Shown here: positions 1 to 8,570 of the stretch, piece after piece
Numbering within the stretch: position 1 is the first letter of the stretch
How the letters are laid out: each line of letters begins with the position of its first letter
Program-made: the position numbers and the translations under genes
Origin: Lysobacteraceae bacterium UBA6001
GTDB taxonomy: Bacteria; Pseudomonadota; Gammaproteobacteria; Xanthomonadales; Xanthomonadaceae
Reading direction: 5' to 3'
Assembly (NCBI GenBank): GCA_002429615.1
Contig: DJAN01000297.1
Location: forward strand, 1 to 19,385
Length of the DNA stretch: 19,385 nucleotides
Notes under the pieces: generated by a model
What the model saw: the letters and a program-made list of their open reading frames with translations, nothing else
What the model was told of the DNA's origin: nothing
Database searches by the model: none

Positions 1-16
1 GAAGCCGCTCCTACAG
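1..16 (-). repeat. Partial SMAG-like palindromic repeat (cut by the window edge)
   Basis: The window opens with GAAGCCGCTCCTACAG. This matches the distal half of the full element at 8546-8569, including the CTAC end (GTAG on the minus strand). Only one arm is visible, so the rest of the element lies outside the window. It sits downstream of the aminotransferase gene, a typical place for this repeat family. The assignment rests on identity with the complete copies inside this window. Confidence 0.7.
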
Positions 17-44
17 AGGGGCGGACAACAGAGGAGCGGACAAC
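15..44. repeat. Two-copy 15-bp tandem repeat
   Basis: AGAGGGGCGGACAAC (15-29) is followed at once by AGAGGAGCGGACAAC (30-44), a 14/15 match. The first copy begins on the last bases of the SMAG-like repeat. It is probably a replication-slippage product in non-coding DNA; I see no sign of a function. Confidence 0.75.
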
Positions 45-107
45 AGGGGGGGAAGTCCGGTGGGGCGGTGTGGTGTGGGGTAGGGGCGGGAGCGCCGTTC
101 GGAAGCT
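45..107. other. G-rich intergenic tract downstream of the aminotransferase gene
   Basis: This stretch holds G-runs at 46-52, 62-65, 77-80, 83-86 and 88-90. Four runs could form a loose G-quadruplex, but one loop would be about 11 nt. The transcript of the minus-strand aminotransferase gene would be C-rich here. I found no stem followed by a U-run, so no intrinsic terminator for that gene is visible. Confidence 0.4.
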
Positions 108-1604
108 TTACGCCGCCACCGCCTGCGCCTGCCGCGGTCCCTCGCGCAGTGCCTTGCCCACCATCTCCACCAGCAGGTCCAGTTCCTCGGCATCCATCGC
201 GAAATGCGGGGTGAAGCGCAGCGAGTTCTCGCCGCCGTGAATCACGTTCACCCCATGCCGGCGCAGCCATTCCTCCGTCGAGCCGGCGCCGTAGCACTTG
301 AACTCCGGCGCCAGCTCGCACGAGAACAACAGCCCCGTACCCTGCACCTTGGTGATCATCCCGCCCAGCTCCGCGCGCAGCTTCTCCAGCTTCTGCAGCG
401 CCTGCGCGCCGCGCTCGCGGATGTTGGCGCGCACCGCCGGCGTCAGCATCGACAAGGTCGCGCACGCCACGTCCAGCGCACGCGGGTTGCTGGTCATGGT
501 GTTGCCGTAGCAGCCCTTGCGGTAGATCTGCGCCGTGCTCGGGGTCAGCGCCACCACCGACAACGGATACTGCGCGGCATTCAACGCCTTGGAATAGCTC
601 TCCATGTCCGGCGCATCGAGGCCCTCGAAGCCCGGATAGTCGGTCACCGACAGCACGCCATGCGCGCGCAGGCCGGCCTGGATCGAATCCACCAGCAGCA
701 GGCTGCCGTGCTCGCGGGTCAGTTCGCGCGCGGCGGCGTAGAACGCCGGCGGCAGCGCGCGGCCCGGGTCGCCTTCGCCCATCACCGGCTCCAGGAACAC
801 CGCCTCGATGAACCAGCCCTGCTGCGCCGCTTCGGCGAACGCACGACGCAGCGCCTGCTCGTCGTACGGCGCCACCGCGATCACCGAATCCTCGCCGCGA
901 TAGCTGGCCAGGTGCTGCACGTAGGTGCGGCGGCTGGAGTCCGAGTACAGCCCCGGACGATCGGTGCGGCCATGGAAGCTGCCCTTCACCACCAGGCGCT
1001 TGATCGTGGCACCGGCATGGCGGGCGCCCGGATCGGTCTGCAGCTTGGCGTTGATGTCGACGATGCGCGCCGCCAGGCCGACCGCCTCCGAACCGGAGTT
1101 GAGGCACATGAAATGCGAATAGGGACAGCGCGCCCCGCGCTGGCCGATCTCCGCGCGCATCGCCAGGTCGAACCGGCGCTGCGCCAGGCTCGGGGTCATG
1201 ATGTTGGCCATCGCCTGCGGGCGCGCCATCGCGTCCAGCACCGCCGCCGGGGTGTGGCCGAAACCGAGCATGCCGTAGCCGCCCGCGTCGTACAGCACCG
1301 CGCCCTTGAGCGTGATCGCCCACGGGCCGCGCGCGGCCAGGGCGATGTAAGGCGTCACCGCGTCATGCGCGTAGAAATTGATGAAGCCGCCTTGCACGGC
1401 CTCCACCTGCGCCTGTTCGTCCAGGTCCAGCAGGTCGGCGAATTCGTCCTTCTGCCGGGCGTACTCGGCCGCGGCCGCGGCGATCGCCTCGGCCAGGGCC
1501 GGGTGCGAGGCGGCCAGGCGTTCGACGCTGGCGTCGTCCAGGCCGTCGGTCAGGCGGCGGCCAGCATGGGCGCGCAGCGGGGCGAGGGGGGCGGTCTGGA
1601 ACAT
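108..1604 (-). CDS. Class III PLP-dependent aminotransferase, substrate unknown
   Basis: A 498-residue cytoplasmic protein of aminotransferase class III (fold type I), which would move an amino group between an amine or amino acid and an oxo-acid using pyridoxal phosphate. Visible family landmarks are NSGSEA (169-174, phosphate-binding loop), SFHGRT (209-214), EPVMGEGD (272-279), the Asp of VDSIQAG (D306, expected to contact the pyridine nitrogen), the probable Schiff-base lysine K339 in YSKAL, and GNTMTSNP (367-374). The usual DE(V/I)QTG motif is changed to DSIQAG. About 100 residues precede the core domain, longer than in acetylornithine or ornithine aminotransferases. The ATG at 1604 has a GGAG ribosome site 7 nt upstream (plus-strand ctcc at 1612-1615). 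The gene is divergent from an Lrp/AsnC regulator about 120 bp away, which suggests local control by an amino acid. I do not assign a substrate; lysine, ornithine or another omega-amino compound are all possible. Confidence 0.9.
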   Translation of the reverse strand: MFQTAPLAPLRAHAGRRLTDGLDDASVERLAASHPALAEAIAAAAAEYARQKDEFADLLDLDEQAQVEAVQGGFINFYAHDAVTPYIALAARGPWAITLKGAVLYDAGGYGMLGFGHTPAAVLDAMARPQAMANIMTPSLAQRRFDLAMRAEIGQRGARCPYSHFMCLNSGSEAVGLAARIVDINAKLQTDPGARHAGATIKRLVVKGSFHGRTDRPGLYSDSSRRTYVQHLASYRGEDSVIAVAPYDEQALRRAFAEAAQQGWFIEAVFLEPVMGEGDPGRALPPAFYAAARELTREHGSLLLVDSIQAGLRAHGVLSVTDYPGFEGLDAPDMESYSKALNAAQYPLSVVALTPSTAQIYRKGCYGNTMTSNPRALDVACATLSMLTPAVRANIRERGAQALQKLEKLRAELGGMITKVQGTGLLFSCELAPEFKCYGAGSTEEWLRRHGVNVIHGGENSLRFTPHFAMDAEELDLLVEMVGKALREGPRQAQAVAA

Positions 1605-1680
1605 GGCTGATCTCCGTCAAGTGGCGGTATGACCGTAAAGGTAACTGCTGGTGATCGTCGGTTGGCAGCTGTGGATCGTG

Positions 1681-1686
1681 CATAAT
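1681..1686 (+). promoter_or_regulatory. Possible -10 element for the Lrp/AsnC gene
   Basis: CATAAT lies about 40 bp upstream of the preferred start codon. The best -35-like hexamer, TTGGCA at 1662-1667, leaves only a 13-bp gap, which is too short, so the -35 is uncertain. A similar ATAAT/ACAAT element precedes several other plus-strand genes in this window. Confidence 0.35.
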
Positions 1687-1692
1687 CGCTCG

Positions 1693-1729
1693 CATATCTG
1701 GCGATATGACGAGAGGTTTCGGCGATATG
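1693..1729. promoter_or_regulatory. Probable Lrp/AsnC-type operator: inverted repeat plus 21-bp-phased direct repeat
   Basis: CATATC (1693-1698) and GATATG (1703-1708) form a perfect 6-bp inverted repeat with a 4-bp spacer. The 10-mer GGCGATATGA occurs at 1700-1709 and again at 1721-1730, exactly 21 bp apart, about two helical turns. The cluster lies between the divergent aminotransferase and regulator genes and runs into the regulator's start codon. Lrp/AsnC proteins are known to bind degenerate palindromes in phased arrays, so autoregulation plus control of the aminotransferase gene is a reasonable inference. Confidence 0.5.
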
Positions 1730-2158
1730 AAGCTCACCGTGGCCGATGAGGCCCTGCTGGCGGTCCTGCGTGAGGACGCCCGCGCCTCCACCGCGCAGAT
1801 CGCGCGGCGCCTGGGCGTGTCGCGCACCACCGTGCAGAGCCGGATCGAGAAGCTGGAACGGCAGGGGGTGATCGGCGGCTACACCGTGCGCGTGCACGAC
1901 GAGGTCGACCGCAGCTACATCCGCGCCCACATCATGATCACCGTGCTGCCCAAGCAGATGGCGCAGGTGGTCAAGGCGCTGCAGGCCATCCCCACCGTGC
2001 GCGAGCTGCACTCGGTGAGCGGCCCCTACGACCTGGTGGCGCTCGGCGTGGCCGCCACCGTCGGCGACATCGACGTGCTCACCGACCGCATCGGCGCGCT
2101 CGACGGGGTGGAGCGGACCACCTCGGCCATCGTGCTGGCGACCAAGTTCGAGCGCTAG
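1727..2158 (+). CDS. Lrp/AsnC-family transcriptional regulator
   Basis: A 143-residue DNA-binding regulator. The N-terminal winged helix-turn-helix spans about residues 5-52, with the recognition region STAQIARRLGVSRTTVQSRI at 21-40. A RAM/AsnC ligand-binding domain follows (about 62-140), with the typical SGPYDLV at 98-104. Members form dimers to octamers and sense amino acids. I chose the ATG at 1727 because GAGAGG (1711-1716) lies 10 nt upstream; the in-frame ATG at 1706 has no ribosome site and falls inside the probable operator. The closest functional clue is the divergent class III aminotransferase, its likely target. It is short and single-copy, so it is a local regulator more likely than global Lrp, though paralogue identity cannot be settled from sequence alone. 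Confidence 0.93.
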   Translation: MKLTVADEALLAVLREDARASTAQIARRLGVSRTTVQSRIEKLERQGVIGGYTVRVHDEVDRSYIRAHIMITVLPKQMAQVVKALQAIPTVRELHSVSGPYDLVALGVAATVGDIDVLTDRIGALDGVERTTSAIVLATKFER

Positions 2159-2201
2159 GCGACCAGTAGTTTTCCTGATGTGTGGGCGCGGACCGGCACG
2201 G

Positions 2202-2207
2202 CATGAT
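2202..2207 (+). promoter_or_regulatory. Weak possible -10 element for the small secreted-protein gene
   Basis: CATGAT in the context GGCATGATCGCC resembles the GGCATAATCGGG before yajC. It would start transcription near 2214, which fits translation from the ATG at 2236 and rules out the in-frame ATGs at 2182 and 2203. No -35 match is visible, and co-transcription with the regulator gene is an alternative. Confidence 0.25.
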
Positions 2208-2235
2208 CGCCGCGTATCCCATGGGAGCGGACGAG

Positions 2236-2619
2236 ATGAAGCACACAGGGTGGGTGCGGGGCTTGCTGCTGTTGGCCGGCGTGCTGCTGGCCTTTGCCGC
2301 GCAGGCGGCGTTTTCCAACAAATGGCGCCTGAAGGTGGATGGCCACGCCTCCAGCGCCGGCACGATCCAGCTCAGCATCACCCCGGAAGGCGGGACCGCG
2401 CAGCAGGTCGACATCCCGGTCGCCAAGGACCTGCACGAGAACCATGTGGCCCGGCTGATCCGCGACGCGCTCAAGACCGCCCTGGGCAAGGGCTATCACG
2501 TCGAGATCGACGATGGCGAGGACGTGCTGGTCAAGCGCAAGGGCAGCCATCCCAAGCTGGATATCGTCATCGCCGGCAACTCGGCCCAGGGCATCACCGT
2601 GAAGGAACACACCGAGTAG
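2236..2619 (+). CDS. Small predicted secreted protein of unknown function
   Basis: A 127-residue protein that I do not recognise. It starts with a clear Sec signal peptide: MKHTGWVRG, a hydrophobic [12 protein letters not shown] core, then AQA before AFSNKW, suggesting cleavage near residue 24. There is no lipobox cysteine, so the product is probably periplasmic or released. The mature part of about 100 residues has alternating polar and hydrophobic stretches likely to be beta strands (TIQLSIT, QQVDIPV), then an amphipathic helix ([16 protein letters not shown]), then more strands ([28 protein letters not shown]). It has no cysteines and no obvious catalytic motif. The ATG at 2236 has GGAG (2224-2227) 8 nt upstream; earlier in-frame ATGs would bury the signal peptide. 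It lies between the regulator and queA with no obvious functional link to either. Confidence 0.75.
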   Translation: MKHTGWVRGLLLLAGVLLAFAAQAAFSNKWRLKVDGHASSAGTIQLSITPEGGTAQQVDIPVAKDLHENHVARLIRDALKTALGKGYHVEIDDGEDVLVKRKGSHPKLDIVIAGNSAQGITVKEHTE

Positions 2620-2647
2620 CCCGCGCGGCGGGGGCGGGCAGGGCCGG

Positions 2648-2653
2648 TACAAT
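2648..2653 (+). promoter_or_regulatory. Possible -10 element for queA
   Basis: TACAAT in the context CCGGTACAATGGGC lies 27 bp before the queA GTG. It stands out in otherwise GC-only intergenic DNA. No good -35 hexamer is seen 16-18 bp upstream. It may drive queA-tgt and perhaps the sec genes beyond. Confidence 0.45.
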
Positions 2654-2680
2654 GGGCGGTCTTTCCCCTGCCACGCCCCC

Positions 2681-4908
<2,228 letters not shown>

Positions 4909-4956
4909 CCGCTGCCGGAACGCCGCACCCCGGCGTGCGGCCCGGCGCCCCCATGG

Positions 4957-4962
4957 CATAAT
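4957..4962 (+). promoter_or_regulatory. Possible -10 element for yajC-secDF
   Basis: CATAAT in TGGCATAATCGGGG has a TG one base upstream, as in extended -10 promoters, which could offset the absent -35. It lies 82 bp before yajC. A perfect 6-bp inverted repeat, CCGCAC/GTGCGG (4923-4940), lies just upstream but has no U-run, so tgt may still read through into yajC. Confidence 0.4.
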
Positions 4963-5044
4963 CGGGGGCTCTGCGCCCGGACGGGCGCTTTGAATTGAAC
5001 GCGGGGCCGGAGTGCCGGCGCCGCGCCCAACCTAGGACGCAAAG

Positions 5045-5392
5045 ATGAACCTGCTCGATTTCCTCATTCCCGCCGCCCAGGCGCAGACCACCGGTGGCGC
5101 GTCGGCCGGCGGCGGCAACCCGCTGATGACCCTCGTGCCGTTGGTTGGCCTGATGGTGGTGATGTACTTCCTGATGATCCGCCCGCAGATGAAGCGGCAG
5201 AAGGAGCACCGCGCCATGCTGGACAAGCTGAGCCGCGGCGACGAAGTGATCACCTCCGGCGGCATCGCCGGCGTGGTGTCCGAGGTCGGCGAGAACTTCA
5301 TCACCATCGAAGTGGCCGACAACGTCCGCGTGCGCGTGCAGAAGGGCGCCGTCGGCAACGTGCTGCCCAAGGGCACGCTGAAGTCCGCCTGA
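5045..5392 (+). CDS. yajC: Sec translocon accessory protein YajC
   Basis: A 115-residue inner-membrane protein that associates with SecD and SecF in the accessory complex of the SecYEG export channel. It has one membrane segment (about residues 27-45, LMTLVPLVGLMVVMYFLM) followed by the family signature IRPQMKRQKEH and a small soluble domain with GDEVITSGGIAGVV and ITIEVADNVRVRVQ. A glycine/alanine-rich stretch precedes the membrane span. The ATG at 5045 has AGGA (5034-5037) 7 nt upstream. Length and neighbours match YajC of other gammaproteobacteria. It is followed by secD after a 55-bp gap that contains a strong hairpin. Confidence 0.97.
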   Translation: MNLLDFLIPAAQAQTTGGASAGGGNPLMTLVPLVGLMVVMYFLMIRPQMKRQKEHRAMLDKLSRGDEVITSGGIAGVVSEVGENFITIEVADNVRVRVQKGAVGNVLPKGTLKSA

Positions 5393-5411
5393 TCCCTTTC
5401 CTTTTCCTGAT

Positions 5412-5436
5412 GCGTGGCGCCGGGGAGGCGCCGCGC
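5412..5436 (+). promoter_or_regulatory. Hairpin in the yajC-secD spacer
   Basis: GCGTGGCGCC (5412-5421) pairs with GGCGCCGCGC (5427-5436) around a GGGGA loop: 10 bp with one G-U pair. The only purine-rich candidate ribosome site for secD, GGGG at 5437-5440, directly follows the right arm. There is no U-run, so it is not a classical terminator. It could protect the secD mRNA end or tune secD translation; this is inference. Confidence 0.5.
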
Positions 5437-5447
5437 GGGGTTACGCA

Positions 5448-7301
5448 ATGCTTGAATTTCCTCGCTGGAAATATTTCCTGATCCTGGCCGTGATCGCGAT
5501 CGGCGTGCTGTATGCACTGCCGAACGCGTATCAGAAGGATCCGGCCGTGCAGATCACCGCCAACCGTGAAGGCGCGCTCGACGACGCCCTGCGCACCAAG
5601 GTGCAGGAACAGCTGGCCCAGGCCGGCGTCACCGCCAAGTCGCTGGCCGTCGAAGGCAGCAGCCTGATGGTGCGCCTGCCCAACCTGGAGTCGCAGAGCA
5701 AGGCCAACAACGCCCTGCGCACCAGCCTGGGCGAGAACTACACCGTCGCGCTGAACCTGGCCTCGACCGTGCCGGACTGGCTCGCCCGCCTCGGCGGCAA
5801 GCCGATGGTGCTGGGCCTGGACCTGCAGGGCGGCGTGCACTTCGTGCTGCAGGTGGACCAGAAGGCGGCGCTGGAAAAGCGCGTGGACGCCTACGCCGAA
5901 GACATCCGCGTGACCCTGCGCGACAACCGCATCGGCTACCAGTCGGTGGAGCGTCGCCCGGACAACAGCATCGTCGCCACCCTCAGCCCGTCGGCCGGTG
6001 CCGACGCCGCCGAGCGTGCGCGTGCGGCGCTGGTCAAGAGCCAGCCGACGCTGAGCTACAACGTCAGCGGCGACCGCGTGACGGTGAGCATCCCGCAGCA
6101 GGAGCTGGCGCAGATCGCCGGCAGCGCGCTGGAGCAGAACATCACCACGCTGCGCAACCGCGTCAACGAACTGGGCGTGGCCGAACCGATCATCCAGCGC
6201 CAGGGCGAGGACCGCATCGTGGTCCAGCTGCCGGGCGTGCAGGACACCGCCGAAGCCAAGCGCCTGATCGGCGCCACCGCCACGCTGGAGTTCCGCTCGG
6301 TGGTGGACGGCGACGCGCAGGATGCCGCGCGTACCGGCCGCGTGCCGGCCGATGCCAAGCTGTACACCATCCGCGGTACCAACCAGCCGGTGCTGCTGAA
6401 CAAGCGCGTGCTCGCCTCTGGTGACCAGATGGTCAACGCCACGGTCTCCAACGACCAGAACGGCATGCCGGCGGTGAGCATCACGCTCAACAACGCCGCT
6501 GGCCAGCGCATGTTCGACTTCACCAGCGCCAACGTCGGCAAGCTGATGTCGGTGGTGTACATCGAGCGCATCCCGACCGTCACCCTGGTCGACGGCCAGG
6601 AAGTGCGCAGCGTCAAGGTCAAGGAAGAGGCGCTGGCGCCGACCCGCATCGCGGGCGTGTTCGGCAAGAACTTCCAGACCACCGGCCTGGAGAAGACCGA
6701 AGCGGAGAACCTGGCCAAGCTGCTGCGCGCCGGTTCGCTGGCCGCGCCGATGGACTTCGTCGAGGAACGCATCATCGGCCCGAGCCTGGGTGCGGAGAAC
6801 GTCGAGCGCGGCATCACCGCGGTGCTCTATGCGTTCGTGTTCACCCTGGCGTTCTTCACCATCTACTACCGCATGTTCGGCGTGATCACCTCGGTGGCGC
6901 TGCTGCTGAACCTGCTGATCGTGGTGTCGGTGATGTCGATGTTCGGTGCGACGATGACGCTGCCCGGTTTCGCCGGCCTGGCGCTGTCGGTCGGCCTGTC
7001 GGTCGACGCCAACGTGCTGATCAACGAACGTATCCGCGAGGAGCTTCGCCACGGCGTACCGCCGAAGGCGTCGATCGCGGCCGGCTATGAAAAGGCCGGC
7101 GGCACCATCCTCGACGCCAACCTGACCGGCCTGATCGTGGGCGTGGCGCTGTATGCCTTTGGCACCGGCGCGCTGAAGGGCTTTGCCCTGACCATGATCA
7201 TCGGCATCTTCGCCTCGATGTTCACCGCGATCACCGTCTCGCGTGCGCTGGCCCAGTTGATTTACGGCTACCGCAAGAAGATCAAGTCCGTGGCCATCTG
7301 A
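5448..7301 (+). CDS. secD: Protein translocase subunit SecD
   Basis: A 617-residue inner-membrane subunit of the Sec export machinery. With SecF it uses the proton-motive force to help pull proteins through SecYEG on the periplasmic side. It has an N-terminal membrane span (about 8-25), a large periplasmic domain that includes GLDLQGGVHFVLQVD (123-137) and the P1 head, and five C-terminal spans from about 453. The signature GLSVDANVLINERIREE (516-532) carries D520, equivalent to E. coli D519, needed for proton conduction. Length is near that of E. coli SecD (615 aa). The ATG at 5448 follows a GGGG. It is 18 bp from secF and clearly in the same operon. Confidence 0.98.
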   Translation: MLEFPRWKYFLILAVIAIGVLYALPNAYQKDPAVQITANREGALDDALRTKVQEQLAQAGVTAKSLAVEGSSLMVRLPNLESQSKANNALRTSLGENYTVALNLASTVPDWLARLGGKPMVLGLDLQGGVHFVLQVDQKAALEKRVDAYAEDIRVTLRDNRIGYQSVERRPDNSIVATLSPSAGADAAERARAALVKSQPTLSYNVSGDRVTVSIPQQELAQIAGSALEQNITTLRNRVNELGVAEPIIQRQGEDRIVVQLPGVQDTAEAKRLIGATATLEFRSVVDGDAQDAARTGRVPADAKLYTIRGTNQPVLLNKRVLASGDQMVNATVSNDQNGMPAVSITLNNAAGQRMFDFTSANVGKLMSVVYIERIPTVTLVDGQEVRSVKVKEEALAPTRIAGVFGKNFQTTGLEKTEAENLAKLLRAGSLAAPMDFVEERIIGPSLGAENVERGITAVLYAFVFTLAFFTIYYRMFGVITSVALLLNLLIVVSVMSMFGATMTLPGFAGLALSVGLSVDANVLINERIREELRHGVPPKASIAAGYEKAGGTILDANLTGLIVGVALYAFGTGALKGFALTMIIGIFASMFTAITVSRALAQLIYGYRKKIKSVAI

Positions 7302-7319
7302 CCGGGTGAGACAGAATCG

Positions 7320-8294
7320 ATGAAAATTTTCCCGCTCCATCTCATCCCGAACGACACCAAGATCGACTTCATGCGCTGGCGTCATGCCGTGCTGTGGCTG
7401 ATGCTCGCGGTGTTCGTCGCCTCGCTGGTGGTCATCGGCATCAAGGGCTTCCAGAAGGAGGCCTACGCGCTGGAGTTCACCGGCGGCACCGTGGTCGAAA
7501 CCCGCTTCGACAAGCCGGCCGACGTCGACCAGGTGCGCGAGAAGCTGGCTTCGGCCGGCTTCGCCAACGCCCAGGTGCAGGGCTTCGGCGGCGGCAACGA
7601 GCTGATGATCCGCCTGCAGCCGCATGGCGAGAACAGCAATGCCGAAGGTGACAAGACCGTCTCGGCGCAGGTGCTGAAGGCGATCAACACCGCCGAGAAC
7701 CCGGCCACCGTGCTGCGTACCGAGTTCGTCGGCCCGCAGGTCGGCGCGGACCTGGTGAAGGACGGCATCAAGGCCACGGTGTTCATGCTGATCGGCTTCC
7801 TGATCTACATCGCGTTCCGCTTCGAGTGGAAGTTCGCGGTGGTGGCCAGCCTGACCGCGTTCTTCGACCTGGTCGTCACGGCCGCCTACATCTACGGTAC
7901 CGGCCGCGAGTTCGACCTGACCGTGCTGGCCGGCCTGCTGTCGGTGATGGGCTTCGCGATCAACGACATCATCGTGGTGTTCGACCGTGTCCGCGAGAAC
8001 TTCCGCAGCCTGCGCGTGGAGCCGCTGGAGGTGCTGAACCGCTCGATCAACCAGACGCTGTCGCGTACGGTGATCACCGCGGTGATGTTCTTCCTGTCGG
8101 CGCTGGCGCTGTTCCTGTACGGCGGTACCTCGATGGAAGGCCTGGCGCTGACCCACATGATCGGTGCGGTGATCGTGGTGGTGTCGTCGATCGTGGTGGC
8201 GGTGCCGATGCTGTCGATCGGGCCGTTCAAGGTGACCAAGCAGGACCTGCTGCCGAAGGCCAAGGATGTCGAGGCGCTGGCGCGCCGGCCGTAA
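7320..8294 (+). CDS. secF: Protein translocase subunit SecF
   Basis: A 324-residue inner-membrane partner of SecD with the same RND-like fold. It has an N-terminal span (about 22-41), a periplasmic domain starting LEFTGGTVVETRF (51-63), and five further spans from about 150. The signature SVMGFAINDIIVVFDRVREN (208-227) contains the conserved Asp (D216), and SINQTLSRTVITA carries R249, equivalent to the proton-pathway Arg of E. coli SecF. Length matches E. coli (323 aa). It is the last gene of the operon; a strong intrinsic terminator follows 27 bp after the stop codon. Confidence 0.98.
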   Translation: MKIFPLHLIPNDTKIDFMRWRHAVLWLMLAVFVASLVVIGIKGFQKEAYALEFTGGTVVETRFDKPADVDQVREKLASAGFANAQVQGFGGGNELMIRLQPHGENSNAEGDKTVSAQVLKAINTAENPATVLRTEFVGPQVGADLVKDGIKATVFMLIGFLIYIAFRFEWKFAVVASLTAFFDLVVTAAYIYGTGREFDLTVLAGLLSVMGFAINDIIVVFDRVRENFRSLRVEPLEVLNRSINQTLSRTVITAVMFFLSALALFLYGGTSMEGLALTHMIGAVIVVVSSIVVAVPMLSIGPFKVTKQDLLPKAKDVEALARRP

Positions 8295-8321
8295 GCCTGG
8301 GGTGCTGGTTGTTTCGAGGAG

Positions 8322-8350
8322 AAAGCCGCGCGCAAGCGCGGCTTTTTCTT
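8322..8350 (+). terminator. Intrinsic terminator of the yajC-secDF operon
   Basis: AAAGCCGCGC (8322-8331) and GCGCGGCTTT (8336-8345) form a perfect 10-bp stem with a GCAA tetraloop, and the downstream strand runs TTTTTCTTT. It is correctly placed just after secF. Confidence 0.95.
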
Positions 8351-8359
8351 TGGGTGGAT

Positions 8360-8378
8360 GGGGGAGGGCGGGTGGGGG
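8360..8378 (+). other. Canonical G-quadruplex motif
   Basis: Four G-runs (8360-8364, 8366-8368, 8370-8372, 8374-8378) are separated by single bases A, C and T. Short 1-1-1 loops are known to give very stable parallel quadruplexes. It lies 10 bp beyond the secF terminator on the sense strand. Its role, if any, is unknown. Confidence 0.65.
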
Positions 8379-8400
8379 AGTCGCGAGCTGTCGGATGGCA

Positions 8401-8424
8401 GTCGCGGCTGAAGCCGCTCCCACA
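8401..8424 (-). repeat. SMAG-like palindromic repeat, copy A (GCGGC-stem type)
   Basis: The core GCGGCTGAAGCCGC is a near-perfect palindrome, flanked by GTC on one side and TCCCACA on the other. On the minus strand it reads TGTGGGAGCGGCTTCAGCC then GCGAC; the GTAG end is changed to GTGG. It is inverted with respect to copies B and C. Short GTAG-ended palindromes of this kind are known in Stenotrophomonas as SMAG elements, thought to be REP-like sequences. Confidence 0.8.
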
Positions 8425-8445
8425 ACAGTGAGGCGTCCGCCCTTC

Positions 8446-8469
8446 TGTAGGAGGGGCTTCAGCCCCGAC
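8446..8469 (+). repeat. SMAG-like palindromic repeat, copy B (GGGGC-stem type)
   Basis: TGTAGGA is followed by the palindrome GGGGCTTCAGCCCC and GAC. Compared with copies A and D the stem is GGGGC/GCCCC instead of GCGGC/GCCGC, so both arms changed together and pairing is kept. It is identical to copy C over the element. Confidence 0.85.
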
Positions 8470-8493
8470 CACGAGATGCCGGAATGGCTCCCT

Positions 8494-8517
8494 TGTAGGA
8501 GGGGCTTCAGCCCCGAC
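8494..8517 (+). repeat. SMAG-like palindromic repeat, copy C (GGGGC-stem type)
   Basis: TGTAGGA, the palindrome GGGGCTTCAGCCCC and GAC repeat copy B exactly and in the same direction, 48 bp further on. A CTCCCTTG-like flank also recalls the CCCTTC flank of copy B, suggesting a local duplication. It forms an inverted pair with copy D. Confidence 0.85.
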
Positions 8518-8545
8518 GAGCAGCGTCGCGGTCTGTCAGATCACG

Positions 8546-8569
8546 GTCGCGGCTGAAGCCGCTCCTACA
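8546..8569 (-). repeat. SMAG-like palindromic repeat, copy D (GCGGC-stem type)
   Basis: On the minus strand this reads TGTAGGAGCGGCTTCAGCC then GCGAC, with an intact GTAG end. It has the same stem type as copy A and is inverted relative to B and C. Its distal half is identical to the partial element at 1-16. Confidence 0.85.
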
Positions 8570-8570
8570 G

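Noticed and set aside
2620..2632. Short inverted repeat CCCGC-GCG-GCGGG after the secreted-protein gene
   Set aside because: A 5-bp stem with no U-run in very GC-rich DNA is expected by chance, so I do not call it a terminator.
4923..4940. Inverted repeat CCGCAC/GTGCGG between tgt and yajC
   Set aside because: The 6-bp stem lacks a U-run and is followed by GC-rich sequence, so termination there is not supported.
5301..8423. A 1040-codon open frame on the minus strand opposite secD and secF
   Set aside because: Its product is dominated by His, Arg, Gln, Asp and Val in runs, the usual shadow of a GC-rich gene read backwards. SecD and SecF on the other strand are beyond doubt, and no ribosome site or domain supports it.
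8401..8569. A CRISPR-like array of short palindromic repeats
   Set aside because: The copies alternate in orientation, spacers have unequal length, and no cas gene is present. They fit REP/SMAG-type elements instead.
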